Positions 1 to 12,720 of a DNA stretch of 64,000 nt are shown one piece after another. The position numbers were made by a program, and so were the translations under genes. Numbering within the stretch: position 1 is the stretch's first letter; each line of letters opens with the position of its first letter. The stretch is from the NCBI GenBank assembly GCA_964035545.1, contig OZ037765.1, forward strand, positions 1,897,001 through 1,961,000, written 5' to 3'. The stretch comes from Bugula neritina. Its lineage: Eukaryota > Bryozoa > Gymnolaemata > Cheilostomatida > Bugulidae. The notes under the pieces were generated by a model, which searched no databases, was not told the origin of the DNA, and saw nothing but the letters and a program-made list of their open reading frames with translations.

Positions 1-1523
1 ACTAAAGACTGAAACTAAAAGCCTTATAGTTGTAGCTATCTAACTTTAAATACTTATAATTATATTTATAATAATGAAGCTGTAGTTTAAGTTATACTTA
101 CAGCTAGTGTAATAAAATTAATAATCAAACAGCCTTAGAATTAAAATGATTTAGTTTTAGACTATCAGCGTCAGTATTATTATGCCTAACCTCGCGTTTA
201 TCACTATAAGAGTCAATTTTCAACTAAAGCCCATTTTTACTATTAAGATTACAGGATTAGGATTACTATTAGTATTAATAATAGTTACAGTCTGAGTTTA
301 AAAATTAAAATCAAAATGATTTTTTTAAAATACAAAATCCATATAATATCAATATTTGTAAAGCAATTTTGACTCAAAAATACTGGAAATAAAATTGCTT
401 AGCAAAATTCTCAGCATGACTTACGCACATAATCATCACTTAGTGAAAGAAAACTGCAACACCTTGGACTTATTCCAAACACTAACAGTTGAATAGTTTT
501 ACTTCCAAACGGAGCTGATAAATAACCGGATGTGCGATGCTTTGGGAATGTTTGAGCCGCTAAAAGAAAGTACACCTGTTGCTTACATTTTAAAGTAAAC
601 GAACTGACAACTACTGCTTCGACGATTGTACTTTTCGCTATAATAAAAAAACTATAACTTTACAACATGCACATGGATATTGATATCAACTTTAAGCCCA
701 ATTATTATTGTATTGATATTCATTGCCATTACTATTTGTGTTGGTATTGAATTTAGTTTTACCTTTACTGAAATTTGCATTTAGTATCAATATAAATTGA
801 ATATCATATATCAATATGAATATCAATAATCAATATCAATATGAATATGAATATCAATATGAATATGTAAATTGTAATACTAATAGTTATAGTAATAGCA
901 ATGATAGTACTAATACTAATAGTAATACTAATACTTATACTATTAGTATTAAATTGTCTTTAGAGTAATAGTAATAAATAATAAGGAATAGACTATTACT
1001 ATTACTATTAGTATTAGTATTACTATTAGTATTAGTAATACCAATACTGTAATTAATAGTCCAATATATTAACTTTGAGTTTGACTATTACTTTTAGTAT
1101 TACTATAGTAGTAGTATAAAGTAGCTAGTCTACTTACTACTAGTTGAATTAAAACAATTTCAATTCATTGATTAAACAACTACCTACAAGCAGTCTAGAA
1201 GTAGAGTCAACATGAACATGACTTGAACCCAACTCGATATATTATAATATCCATATGAATATGAATGTTGCAATTTGCATGATCCAATATGAAATTGAAT
1301 ATCTGAAAAATAATAAAGTAGTTGTAAATAAAATGCTATCAAATAAAACCAAGTTACCTATTTTGAAATCATGACATTAGATTAGACTTAGCTGATGATA
1401 TTCATATTTTATTAAACTTTTATTTTTAAAATTACATATACCCAGTTGTAATCTTTGAATGTTAGGTTTATATTTCTATGATGGTCTGCATTTATAGGAT
1501 TTTTTTATGTTTTAGAAATCAGC
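1..1523. other. Intergenic AT-rich stretch, no gene seen
   Basis: I see no exon with convincing protein similarity here. The stretch is AT-rich with cryptic simple repeats (ATATCAATATGA-like words around 800-870, TAGTAATAC-like words around 870-1040). The promoter and 5' UTR of ATG101 should lie in its last few hundred bases, but I find no clear TATA box or CpG-rich core. Confidence 0.6.
870..1050. repeat. Degenerate TAATAC/TATTAG hexamer repeat
   Basis: This is a run of six-base words of the type TAATAC, TAATAG and their complements (TATTAG, GTATTA), imperfectly alternating in both orientations. The same word set returns at 6.1-6.7 kb, 36.9-37.05 kb and near 37.8 kb. Confidence 0.7.
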
Positions 1524-4500
1524 ATGAACTGTGCAAAGTATGACTTGAAGCCATTGGTTAGTAAATTATAAATTCTATTGTAAATATTAAGTAATTGTTT
1601 GTTATTTACAAGTACCAAAACATATACATTATATTTAAGAAACGGGAAATATTTTAGTACACTTTTATATGCTTGTGAGATTAGCAAAATTCGAGGTTTC
1701 AAAGTATGAGTTGTATTAATCAGTTGTATCTTTTTTGTGAAGTAAGTGATTCTTGATGATAAATATTAACGAGTCAATAGAAATTCATTTGTAAACACTA
1801 GCAGTTTTCCATGTTTAAAATATTGCTATAAAAATCAGTCAACAACTCGTTTAAATTATAAGCTTTTCGTTGAATGTAATTTGTAACTATTTTGATCATA
1901 AATAAAGTTTTTTACCTATCAAAAATGGACACAGGCTGTAAACTGTATGTAAACTGAAAGTGCTTTTATATTTTATAATTTTTAGAACATATAATGAGTG
2001 AAATAATGATGGAATTTATTATTTATATTAGTATAGTCATCCAAGGTTTTAGCAGTTGCTGGTTTTTCACTTTGACTGTTGTTAATATAGGAGCTGGAGG
2101 GGCATCAATTAGAAGAGGCTTTGAATGGTAAGTTACCATGTGGTTATTATTGTGAAAGGTTATTAATCATTTTTCATTCACATGATTTTTACCTCAACTC
2201 CAGTATCTTTTTATTACTAACTTTAGAAAGCATGTTTGTAAAATATGTATTGTATCTTTTCACTATAGCATAATATGCTTGTCTAAATTGATGCTGTTTA
2301 TATTTTACAGTCATATTCCACACCATACTCTTCCACAGATCTACAGGGAAGGTATAACAGCCCACCTTATTTCTGCTTCATGCAATATGGCTAAGTTTTT
2401 CAACTAGTTCAGTTCCAATTCAATATAAACTGGATTACATTTACTGAATTCACTTAGAAGGGAAAAGCTCTACTGAAACAGACTAGCTCTAACAGTTACA
2501 GTTTTTTTTCTAATATGGTTATATTGCTGTATTTATATTTATGTTACTGTATTTGAATTACTATATTTATAATTATATTGCTCTATCTACATTTAGTACA
2601 CCTTTAAATCCGAAGGGAGATATTCTATTGGAGCTATCGGCATGGAAGATGTAGATTGTGACCGAATCAACATGACTTACGTAGGTTTCTCACCTTATAC
2701 CTAATCAAAGTAATACCTTTAGTTTTCAGATATCTTAAATTTTTTTCTCCATGAAACTTAGATTTTGCATAATGTTTTGCACATATGGAATGCAGGCACA
2801 TTCATAATGTGAATTAATGAGGTCATATAATTAATTATATTTTATTGTGTCTAAATATAAACTGTTGATGCAGGTTCGAATCCCTTCAGAGGTGTTTATA
2901 GCTAAAGTTGGGAATGACTTGAGATCATTCTGTAGTGCCCTGAGAGAAAAGGAGATGGCTAATGTCACAGATAAGACAATTACCGGTCAGGTGAGATTAA
3001 TTACCGGTCAGGTCAGTAATTACTAGTCCTGGATAATCTTGGCCGTCGTAATTTCTGCTTTACATGCATTTTGTCTCTAAAACTTTGTGTCTATTTTATT
3101 TGTAATACAAAATTAAATTACACAAGTAAGATGAAAATAGTTAAACTTGCTAACATTTTAGTAGAACGAACATTTTGGGGCATATCTTCTATAAACTTAC
3201 TAATATTTACTAGTATTATATTGACCTTTATTGATAATATACAATACTCTTAGTTATATATAGTGCGTATGGTTGTATTACAGTGCTATTATAGAAACGA
3301 TGATTTTATATACACTGTTATATTGTATTGTAGATCAACTTACAGTTTTACGTGAAAAGCAAAGTCAACTGGCCTCGCACTCCAGAAGTTATTCCGTGGG
3401 AAGACTGGGCAGTCACAGTCAATCTCGTTTCTTTAGCCAATGAAAATGGTAAATAGTTATAGCAGATAATGGCTATCCTTTAGCCACTGTTACATTACTC
3501 TGTTTAGTATAAGGTCAGTTCTGAGTACAACTGGCGTTTTAATTTATTGGTGCTTATTATAAAGTAAGTAACTTTTGAGAGTTGCTTTTTTTAAAGACAA
3601 AATGTTCACAAATAAAAATAACTTTATATCTAGCAAAAAACAGGACATGCACATTTCTAATTTGTACTCGCGCTGAATCTAACCGAAATATGCTCGAACT
3701 CTGCTGTCATTAAATGTAATTTGAAGGAAACTTTGCTGCTCACCAATGATGGTGCAGAACCATCACTGGAATAAATCAATTATATTTTCTCACATTTCTA
3801 CTTTTCAGCAGTCGTACAATCTTTTCACACGCTCTATAACAGGACAATATGTTAGCACAGGCTAGCGTTTGCTAATCAAGTTCTATATTTTAGGAGTTAT
3901 CTACTCACTCATCACCTTAGACTAGGGGCGTGTGATAATTACCTTGATGTCAATTGTAAAGTTTGATTTTTTGAAATACTATTATAGCTGTAAATTACCA
4001 ATGTCTTGTTACGTAGCTGCATAAGGCAAATACAAATACATAAATTTCATAATATTTTTAATTTTTTGTCCTGTGCGCATGTTTTTTTTAAAAATTACCA
4101 TTGAATATACTCAACAAAAAATGATATTACGATATTTGTTTATTTTCAATTTTCTGTGTGTATTAACCATTATTGTCAGCCACTAAACAAGGCAATAAAC
4201 TTTTCTCTAGCCATTGATGTTAAACTGCTGGATTTTATAGAACGTCAGAACTCTTCACAGAAACTGCGCCAAGACCTGTCTGAGATTATTAAACACATCA
4301 TCAGAGTGGTGAATGACAACGACCTGCATATGCCAAAGGAGCCGGGAGAGAAAGATCACGACTGTGTATACGATACCTCCATACCCGACATGCAGCCTTA
4401 CTTGTTTAGAGTAATTTCTACCTTCTTGGCTCTCTGCGCAGTTTTTGATCTGCAGTATTTCTCCTGTATTATTTATATACGCTCTGTGTCTTACTACAAT

Positions 4501-5061
4501 GTTGAAGCTTTACAACTGTAGAAACATGTAAAACTGTAGAAACGTGTACAGCTGTAGAAATGCATACAATAGCAGATACACGTGCAACTGCTAGCTAATA
4601 GGCATTGGAAAGTCCATTGTTAAACTAAGAACTTGTTGCGACTTCCTTAAGGTTGCTGTTTTGCTCCTAATGCTCACTATTTTCAAGTATTTGCATGGCG
4701 TCTAATCATATCAACTTCAAAGAGTCTGATGGTTTTCAGTTGAGAACATTTCTTAAGTTAGATTATATACTTTGCGCTGAAGAGACCCTTTTCACGTATC
4801 CCTGATCTTCAATTTATAATTAAGAGTTGTGCCCTCTTTGCATATACATCCTATTTATCATGTAGATATAATTTACACATAATTCTATTTGTAAGTATAG
4901 AAATTAAATATAGGTTCTGCACTGTATATTATCTATTTTAGACTGTGTTCTAATAATATATGTATCCCTTGCAGATTTTGCACTCCATAGACGGTGATGC
5001 TAATTATAATGAGGGGCTAATAGGAGCCACCGTAAAGAAACTATCTCAGGCTCTCACCTAA
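1524..5061 (+). CDS. ATG101: Autophagy-related protein 101 (eight coding exons)
   Basis: ATG101 is the HORMA-domain subunit of the ULK1/ATG13/FIP200 autophagy-initiation complex; it stabilises ATG13 and recruits downstream factors in the cytosol. Exons: 1524-1556, 2091-2127, 2311-2351, 2597-2680, 2874-2990, 3334-3448, 4241-4410, 4975-5061. They join in phase to 227 codons plus TAA (human protein 218 aa). Recognisable blocks in order are EGHQLEEALN, FHTILFHRSTGK, EGRYSIGAIGMEDVDCD, IPWEDWAVTVN, MQPYLFR and the C-terminal VKKLSQALT; all align with the human protein from memory. The start is a 33-base exon (MNCAKYDLKPL) chosen because it begins MNC like the human protein, ends at a gttagt donor and keeps phase; this is the least certain exon. 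The WF-finger position reads W-P-R instead of W-P-F. Polyadenylation is probably at 5503. Intron donors are mostly gta/gtg types. Confidence 0.93.
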
Positions 5062-5502
5062 TTCTGTGCCAACTTTACCTTATATTGCTGCTAGGTTAAT
5101 GTGATAAACATTGGGAGCTTATATGCAGCCCCTGTATGGAATTGACAAATTTAGTAAAACTCTGTGATTTGTTTTTCTCACAGCTTTATACTTTGTAATA
5201 ATTAGAGTCCAATATAATTATGTGATCTTTTGGAAATTCTAATGCCTTTTACAAGATTTTATAGTGTATATGCCTTACTGCTTTTTAAAATCACCTAAAT
5301 GTGTCAGGCTACACTTCATTAAAAATTCACTGTTAAAAGTAATATCTTTTGGATGAGTTTTATATGAAATAATGATACCGGTGATTACATACTGTTTCTT
5401 TGTGTTATTTATCCAGTACACATTTGTGTAGCAACATTGTATATAAATTCGTATTATGCTGCTAGCTGGTGATATTTATTCATTATGACATGTAATATAC
5501 AC

Positions 5503-5508
5503 AATAAA
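5503..5508 (+). terminator. Poly(A) signal AATAAA, ATG101
   Basis: AATAAA about 440 bases after the ATG101 stop, followed by T-rich sequence. It is the first canonical signal I see downstream. Confidence 0.55.
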
Positions 5509-6756
5509 ATGTTTAATTTTTGTCTATTAGCCATATTTTATTATTGCGTGAGCTTTAGTTTTGAGACTATGAAATTAGTTAGCTGCTGTAATACTGTATA
5601 ACTGCCAGTTATCAACTAAAATATTATATCATCTACATGATGGTGATGTGTATTACTGCAGCAGATAGGAACACTTGCGTGCTACGGCAATAGTTATAAG
5701 CAGCACCAAATTGGGGGTCATTGTACGCATGTTTGTATAGACATCGAACGAATTCCACGTGTTACAGGTTACAAGGTTGTTTGACCGGGTCATCAACACT
5801 GTACTGTAAAACCTGCCTAGAAACATACGAAGTATATGTTATATTGATCTATTACGCCGTGTATTTATAGACTAGAAAGTGGTTTATTCGGTTTCATACG
5901 GTATTTCCGACACATGGGTTGAGCAATGAGGAAAAAGCCATACCAATATGATGAATATACCACAAAAACAACTGTTGCAAGTTGGTAAAGTAATCATTAG
6001 TCTAATATTTATTGCTTCTAACTTCAGAAAATAAGTGAAATATATTAACTAGAACTTAGCATTGCTTATTTACACTTACAGGCACGCTAAGTGATTCTAC
6101 TAGTAATACTAATACTAATAGTAATAGTCACTAATACTAATAGTAATACTAATACTATTAGTATTACTATTAGTATTAGTAATAGTAATAGTAATACTAA
6201 TACTAATAGTAATACTAGTAATAGTAATACTAAGTCTAATACTTATACTAATAGTAATAGTATTACTGTAATAGTAATACAAATACTTTACTACTATTAC
6301 TATTAGTATTACTATTAGTATTACATTTACTAGTAATAGTTATAGTAATGCTAATACTAATACTAATAGTAAATCTCTAAAAGTAAATCAGTAAATCAAA
6401 ATGTAATACAGATAGTGATACTACTAGTAATACTAATAGTAATATTAATACTGTAATACTAATATAGTAATAATCAGTAATAATAATAATCATACTGTAA
6501 TAGTAATACTTATAGTTATAGTATTACTATTAGTTACTGTTATACTAAATCTTGTAGAGTTATACTAATACTAATAGTAATACTAATAGACTAATAGCAA
6601 TACCTATAGTTATACTTGTACTATTACTAATCCGTATACTTATAGTTATAGTTATACTAATAGTAATACTAATAGTTATAATAACATAATAATTATATAA
6701 TATAATTATGCTATAATTGTATGTTTATATTTTTGCAGAGAGTTTCTCTATCTACA
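5509..6756. other. Spacer between ATG101 and the TRIM-like gene
   Basis: No protein-like exon is visible. It should hold the promoter and a 5' UTR exon of the downstream gene, because a clear acceptor (tttttgcag, ending at 6738) lies 18 bases before its ATG. A possible non-coding exon could end at the gttg|gtaaag donor near 5984; that is inference. The second half is simple repeat. Confidence 0.45.
6091..6690. repeat. 600-bp TAATAC/TAATAG repeat, both orientations
   Basis: Almost all of this stretch is built of TAATAC, TAATAG, TATTAG and GTATTA words in blocks that switch orientation several times, so it can fold back on itself. Open frames inside it (Ser/Asn/Thr runs) are artefacts of the repeat. 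Confidence 0.9.
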
Positions 6757-9700
6757 ATGGCGGAATCTCGAGTTGTGAAAAAGAGGCTAAACGACTCATA
6801 CAGATGTGGATACTGCAGACAACATTTTAATAGACTTGAAGATCCCAGGACCCTCCCCTGTCTGCATGTCTACTGTATGGGTTGTTTGGTTACAGATATT
6901 GGCTACAGGAAGACTCATATCAAGTGTGCATATTGTGGGTATGTTGCAGATACTGTAATGTGGAGTTTACCCAGTGGTCCCCGTGGTGTAATGGTAGCAC
7001 ACTTGCTTGCAAGCCCGAGGTCTCGGGTTCGAATCCCAGTGGGGGCAATTATTTTTCAGATACTAATCCAAAAGTACAGAAGCGCATGTGCTTTTACAAC
7101 TTCACATGTAGAGAGTGAATAAGCTGCAAGAATCTATGTGATAGTTTTTAAAATTGTTTGTAGTTTAGAAAAATAAGCTAATTTTTAGGCCAAGAGTTAA
7201 CCTTTTTACAAGAACATATTATTTACTATCTTTTAATGATTCTACTCAAAGTCTTTCATATGTCTACAAATTAAGTTATTTGAACTCATATTGTTTCTTG
7301 CCATATAAATTTCACTCATGCATAAGTCACATGAATAAGTTGACTCATGATGGGATTATATAACTCTATGTACCATATTATAGTTGTTGTATCTTGTGCA
7401 AACAAAATAATGTTTAGTGAACCTTATCAATGTACACTGAATCTTTTCGAAACACTTATTTATTGTTCATTCTCTTATTTACACCCAGAAGTGTTGCATG
7501 AATTGAAACATTTAAAATTTTAGTAAGGAGTTCCATGACACTACAGATCCAACAACTTTACCTGTAGCTAAGTTGGGTGATCCAATAGAATACAAAGCTC
7601 CACCTAAACCTCCTCTCATTTCTTGTGATGTGTGTGAAGGTCAAGCCAGAGCTGTTGTGTTCTGTGTGGAGATTCAGAGGAAACTGTGTACACAGCACCA
7701 GGAGGTGAGCTGGAATTTTTAACTGTCTTTGTTTTTACATTCTAGTAAATTTGTCAACATAGAAGGAAGATGGTGAGCTCTATAGTTATTTACAGAGTAG
7801 TGACTACGGTATTAGAATAGTGGCTGTGGCAGTCACTTCAAGTAATACAACTTTGCCGATTTTATTTGTGCAGGTTTTTGTTTAAAGAGATCAGTTTGTT
7901 GTCAATAGTGCCTAAGCTTTCACAATGTAGGCTCCTTTATCATCACATAAAATTAGTTGAGAGTTTGATTTTCATTCATGAACTATATACATACATACCA
8001 TAGCAGTGAAATATATATTATAATATTATATTATATTATATATATTCTGGTTTTTGGAGATTCAAAGTTTACTTTTTTCAAATGAAGTCAAATTTCTTGG
8101 TTAATATATAATAGATAAAACTGTATAGTTTATTTTACTTTTAGAAACATGAGGAGCACATGTCTACCTACACAGACATGAGACATCAATTTATTCCCAT
8201 TGATGTCTACGTAGCATCTCCACAACGCTATACTACTACTAAATGTGAACATCATGAACATCATCCGCTGATAGAGGCGTGTTCTGAGTGTCACCAGAGA
8301 TTCTGTATTCGCTGTGATGGGAGAGGTCAATGTGAGAATGCAACAGGTATTTACTTGGGTCATATTCTTTCTCTAGATATCATGTATTTGAATGTCATTT
8401 AAAAGTATTTAGTACATTGATGATTTGGTCATATTGAAATAAAATGTAATTAAATGCCTGATTAACTTCGATGCGCCCCGTATATGGATGTCATCTACCA
8501 ACTCAAGTGTTGAATACTTCTTAGATAGGTCACTTATAATGAACCTAAGATTGTGGTTAGCACAGCCTGTGGGTAGACTCTATTCTTAAGTCTTGTTGGA
8601 ATTTGTTATAGAAATTAGTCTACCTTTAAATTATCGAGTCTTCTAGAGCTTTTATACCTAGTCTAGTTATTATAGAAGGAAATACAACTCCCCACAACAT
8701 AACGTCACTCTCTAAGTTATCGGCAGAGATGAGAAAAAGTCTGACTAACAAGATAGCGACTTTATCAGAGAAGATTTCAGTGTTGAGTGACATGTCAAAG
8801 GATGCCTGGAAAGAAGTGAGTGAAATTGAAGAGGATGCTAAGAAGATGATTGCCAGAGTAGATGATATAGCTAATGCTAAGGTACAGCACAACCTGAGCA
8901 CTTGGTAGTGTCTCACTCAGTCATGTGATATCACAGAGGATTTATTTTAATCTGCTACACAGCTAATTAATTCAGCATATATTAATCAGACGAATCAACA
9001 TAATCGAACTAGCAGTAATTTTTGTAACACCACCCTTTTTTCTGAAGTATGTAAAAATCAGACAATTAGATAGACAGACATAGCATTTCATGAGCTCTCC
9101 GTCGAGGCAGCAATAGATGACCTGCAGATATGCTGACGCAAGCATAGTTGTCAGAATATGTAATGAAAGTGCATGTGTGCTTAACATGTCTTTGTAAATC
9201 TTATTCATCTTGTAGTAACAATAAAGCCAGTTTTCAGTTCGAAGTAAGTTTCATTTGGTAAACTGCATTTCAATAAAAAGATCATCAAAGTTGCATGTAT
9301 GTGCAGTGAGTGAGTGAGTCAGTGAGTGAGTCAGTGAGTGAGTCAGTGAGTTATTTGGAAGGAGGATATTGAGAGGCACAGCTGTGGTAACTATTTACAG
9401 ATAGAAGAAATCAAATCTCACTCACAGAAGCTGAAAGAAGAGATACGTGAGTACATGAGAAAGAGTGGTAAGTTAGTAGATGAGTACAGAATAGACTTAG
9501 CTTGGAACAAGACATTAGACAAAGTGACTTTGTTAGATTCTGCACAGCATATGGTTGACGAATTCAATGATGTAGAGATTGTCAAGACTTACAAAAAGAC
9601 AAGCGAAGACATGGTGGCTGCATCAGACATCAGTATGATTGAGAGTTGCTCAATCCCTCACAAGCTTCTAGTTCCTACTAGTGAGTATCACATGTTTTAG

Positions 9701-11353
9701 GTCAAAGTAAACTTCATATTGAGAATTGCTATCTCGTGAAACAGTTTCCAAAACATTTATTACTATGATGTGTGTCTAAAAGAAGATAGCTGGAAGACAA
9801 CATATATTCGTCTCATTTTGACTCACTGATTCGCTTACTAGTGCTACAAGCATTGCAACCCTCATATGAAATGAATAATAATCCATAACGTCATGCAGCA
9901 TAAAATGAATGTTTTATGAATGAATAACTTAAACATGCAGCTGGTATTGTTTAGCATAAACTATCAGCCATGAAGTATGCTGGTTGGAACATTACAAAGT
10001 GGGATACCATACTTGTATGTGATAGCATTTAACTTGAGTAGCTGTTTGTACTGGCTGTGTGTATCTTTATAACATGGTCACAAGCCTTGCTTCAACTCAT
10101 ATAACTTTAGATTTGTGCGTATCAAGTGTATGTTGGCTGTGTGTTGTGAATAGAATGGATAGAACTGTTCACTTTTCTCGTAGGCAGACAAGACAGTCTG
10201 GGACTGGAGTTGCTGCTACCAGTACGCCTGCAAGTTGATGGACTTCCTGTAGGTAGAGGATGTTGGAGGGTTAACATGGCGGCTGATGGGCATCTCATGT
10301 GTGAAACACATAACGGTGTCGAAGTAAAAAATACAGAAGGTTTGAATACTATCAGAACACTGAAGGACACTAAAACTACAACGTGGGGGGAGATAATCCA
10401 ACCTAAAGATGTGATGGTAGCATTTTGCTACAAGCAGAATGAGAAAGTAATAGAAGTTGTCCTTCTTGACCCAAGCACTCTACAAAAGGTGCGCTCCCTC
10501 TACTCCCAACCAGTGAAGTCATTCGTTGTCTACCGGATAGCTCAGCATGGGTCTCTAGTTTATATTGTAGACAATACAGCTAAGCAGCTGGTGGTCTGCT
10601 CTTTATTAGATGGCAAAATACGAAATATACCTATTGCTGGGGTTAGGTTTCCGTTCTGCGTGTGTATCCTTCCAGATTCCAGCATACTAATAGGGGACAG
10701 AAGCGCGCGTGGTAAAGTGACTAGATATATATTAGAGGATTCAACGCTCACTGAACTGTGGAGAATATCGCATATCTCACATCCCTCTGGTATATCCTAT
10801 GACCCTCTAACTGAGCGGATTTATATCTCTACTTGGAGAGGACCCCTCATGATTGTTTCTACTGATGGTAAAAGAATACTACAGTCATTTTATTCAGTTT
10901 TGTTATTTTGTAATTTTATGCAGATGACATCTATTTGATAGTAGAGAAATCTGCTGCATATATATGATATAATGAACAGATGGTAACTGTTGGGTGTGGC
11001 AAAGTGTTCAACCCACGCCTCTGGAGCCATTTCTGGTCTGAACAATATTTGTAGGCTGCTTGTGTTACCTAGCACACTCAATCTAAACACACCCTTATAG
11101 TTGAAACAAAACTATAAATGATTATTATTCGGAGTAACTGTTTATTAAGCTGTAATATTTCTCATCAATTGAGAGCAAATTGCAACTTTTTAATGTGTTT
11201 TTAAAAACAGGTAAACTGATACAAGATATTCCGCGTGAAGAGCTAGGTGTGAAAGAAAAAGTTCGGGATTTGGTTGTGTATAGAGGCAAAGTGTTTCTAG
11301 GATGTGAAGAACATGGCTTGCGGAGATACTCAATAAAATACGGAACTGTTTAA
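6757..11353 (+). CDS. TRIM-like RING/B-box protein with propeller-like C-terminus
   Basis: Probable E3 ubiquitin ligase of the tripartite-motif class. Coding exons: 6757-6938, 7524-7704, 8145-8346, 8676-8881, 9401-9680, 10184-10867, 11211-11353; they join in phase to 625 aa. Residues about 17-61 form a C3HC4 RING (C-GYC start, CLHVYCMGC centre, KCAYCG end). A first B-box-like zinc site follows (CDVCEG ... CTQHQEKH). The second is a good B-box2 (CEHHEHHPLIEACSECHQRF). Exons 4-5 encode a charged helical, coiled-coil-like stretch. Exons 6-7 encode about 270 residues of repeated beta-blade-like segments (VYIVDNTAKQLVVCSL, ISYDPLTERIYISTW), as in NHL-type propellers, but no strict NHL repeat is seen. 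The ATG is preceded by a splice acceptor ending at 6738, so the first exon is non-coding and upstream. Exon 4 could also begin at 8667 in the same frame. I cannot assign an orthologue; substrate unknown. Confidence 0.85.
6977..7046 (+). mobile_element. tRNA-like SINE head in TRIM-like intron 1
   Basis: This 70-base tRNA-like body has a 7-bp acceptor-type stem, a 4-bp D stem, an exact A box (TGGTGTAATGG) and B box (GGTTCGAATCC). The anticodon stem is poorly paired; the loop TTGCAAG would place GCA at the anticodon. The copy at 21150-21219 shares at least 15 bases upstream (GAGTTTACCCAGTGG) and about 10 bases after it (CAATTATTTT). Shared flanks favour a short tRNA-derived SINE or duplicated tRNA pseudogene over a working tRNA gene. 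Confidence 0.65.
9304..9350. repeat. 12-bp minisatellite made of GTGAGT words
   Basis: About four units of GTGAGTGAGTCA inside the intron before exon 5 of the TRIM-like gene, ending about 50 bases before the 3' splice site. Each unit contains the consensus 5' splice word GTGAGT. Confidence 0.85.
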
Positions 11354-11584
11354 CAACTTGTTGTCGAACTTTCATATAAGCTGAACATTCACTTTTGCTG
11401 GTTGCATAATATTTTCTCATTTCATTATGTTATGACTTCCTCAAGATTATTACATATATGTATCTACAATTCATTGGTAATTATCAATTATTGTAGTCTA
11501 ACTTATTGTCGGTAATGCTATATTTCAGCTTTCTTTTTTTAATTCTGTTAATTTTAGATTTTCTGTTTTATATTTTTTCTTATA

Positions 11585-11590
11585 AATAAA
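11585..11590 (+). terminator. Poly(A) signal AATAAA, TRIM-like gene
   Basis: AATAAA about 230 bases after the stop codon at 11351-11353, with another TAATAAAT nearby. Confidence 0.55.
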
Positions 11591-12093
11591 AGGTTAATAA
11601 ATACTGTAGAATGGCGAAATTTTTACGTTTAATAAATTACAAAGTCCATCATTTTTGTGATACCTATTTGTAAAATTCTACCAATTCAGCTCTGAGTAAT
11701 TTGAGTAAGACATTCCGGCATTTTTCATGTCTCATAAGAAAGTAACTAACAACTGCAGTATGTAAACAGATTCGCAATTAATTTATGCTTGGTTATATTA
11801 CGTGGCCTGCTGCAGACTTCAGTAAATTACTTTTTATAAGACAACTCCAATGTGATTTGCACATAATTCATCATAATTATTATGTTATGAAGATAACAGT
11901 ATTTATTTCAAGTTGTACGTCACTTTGAGTTGTCACCTAAACTTCGTTGGTGTACACAAGTTGAAGCACTACAAATTCACTTTTCTGCCGCATTTACTAA
12001 TTTCATATAAGCGTGTAAAACGCCTATTATAACCAATAAACAAGCAATATCAAATGAACAACCAATTAAAAGGTTTGTTGTGCCGCCATACTT

Positions 12094-12108
12094 GTTGTCA
12101 TTAGTAAC
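12094..12108 (+). promoter_or_regulatory. Candidate RFX X-box upstream of RSPH14
   Basis: GTTGTCATTAGTAAC fits the X-box consensus RYYNYY-N(1-3)-RRNRAC at every constrained position (half-sites GTTGTC and AGTAAC, 3-base spacer). It lies about 130 bases before a putative non-coding exon ending at 12238 (gaaag|gtaaaa donor). CCAAT words lie just upstream at about 12033 and 12065. RFX factors drive ciliary genes, which suits a radial-spoke protein. Confidence 0.55.
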
Positions 12109-12720
12109 AACGTGGATGGGATTGCAAATCTCGCGTAGTAGTATAGCATCGATATCATACTAGTCACTGTGTTATTGTTAATAGTACACTGATACTCAAA
12201 CTCACTCAGAGGAATCTATTAAAGCAAACAGAAGAAAGGTAAAATGTAGTGCAACATAATGAGACAACTGCAATACGATGTACAATTGACTAATATCTGC
12301 TAGATTTTTGCTTTGCCTAGGGCTTTCAGTTTTAATTTTTTTAGTCTATTAAATTTAATGTAGATTTAGTATTACTTTTACATTTATTATTAGTATTACT
12401 CAGTTTGCTTTACCAAATAATTTTTTAAATAGACTTGTAATTATCTGTAAATTCAGAATGAAAGTAAACTTTACTTGTAAAAAACTTTCCAACTTCAAGT
12501 ATTGTAAAATGTATTATAAATCTATACAGTATACTCTATAGCTTATACTTTATAAAAACTAAAATATACAATCCAAAGTTTCAAGTGTACAGTTATTTAT
12601 GATTACTTCCTTGATGTAATGAAATAGGTTTAAATTAAGTCATTTTACATGCTTGTATTTAAATGCATTAATTACTGCGACTGAAATTTTGCAGTTGCTT
12701 TTCTTACAGGTTAATAAATC

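Noticed and set aside
6091-6306. 71-codon Ser/Asn/Thr-rich frame
   Set aside because: Translation of the TAATAC repeat.
6977-7046. Functional tRNA gene (Cys GCA or Ala)
   Set aside because: Anticodon stem fails to pair, and the flanks are shared with a second copy; better explained as a SINE head.
8611-8675. TRIM-like exon 4 starting at the first acceptor (tttgttatag ending 8611)
   Set aside because: It runs into an in-frame TAG; the later acceptor at 8675 keeps the frame and leads into the coiled-coil.
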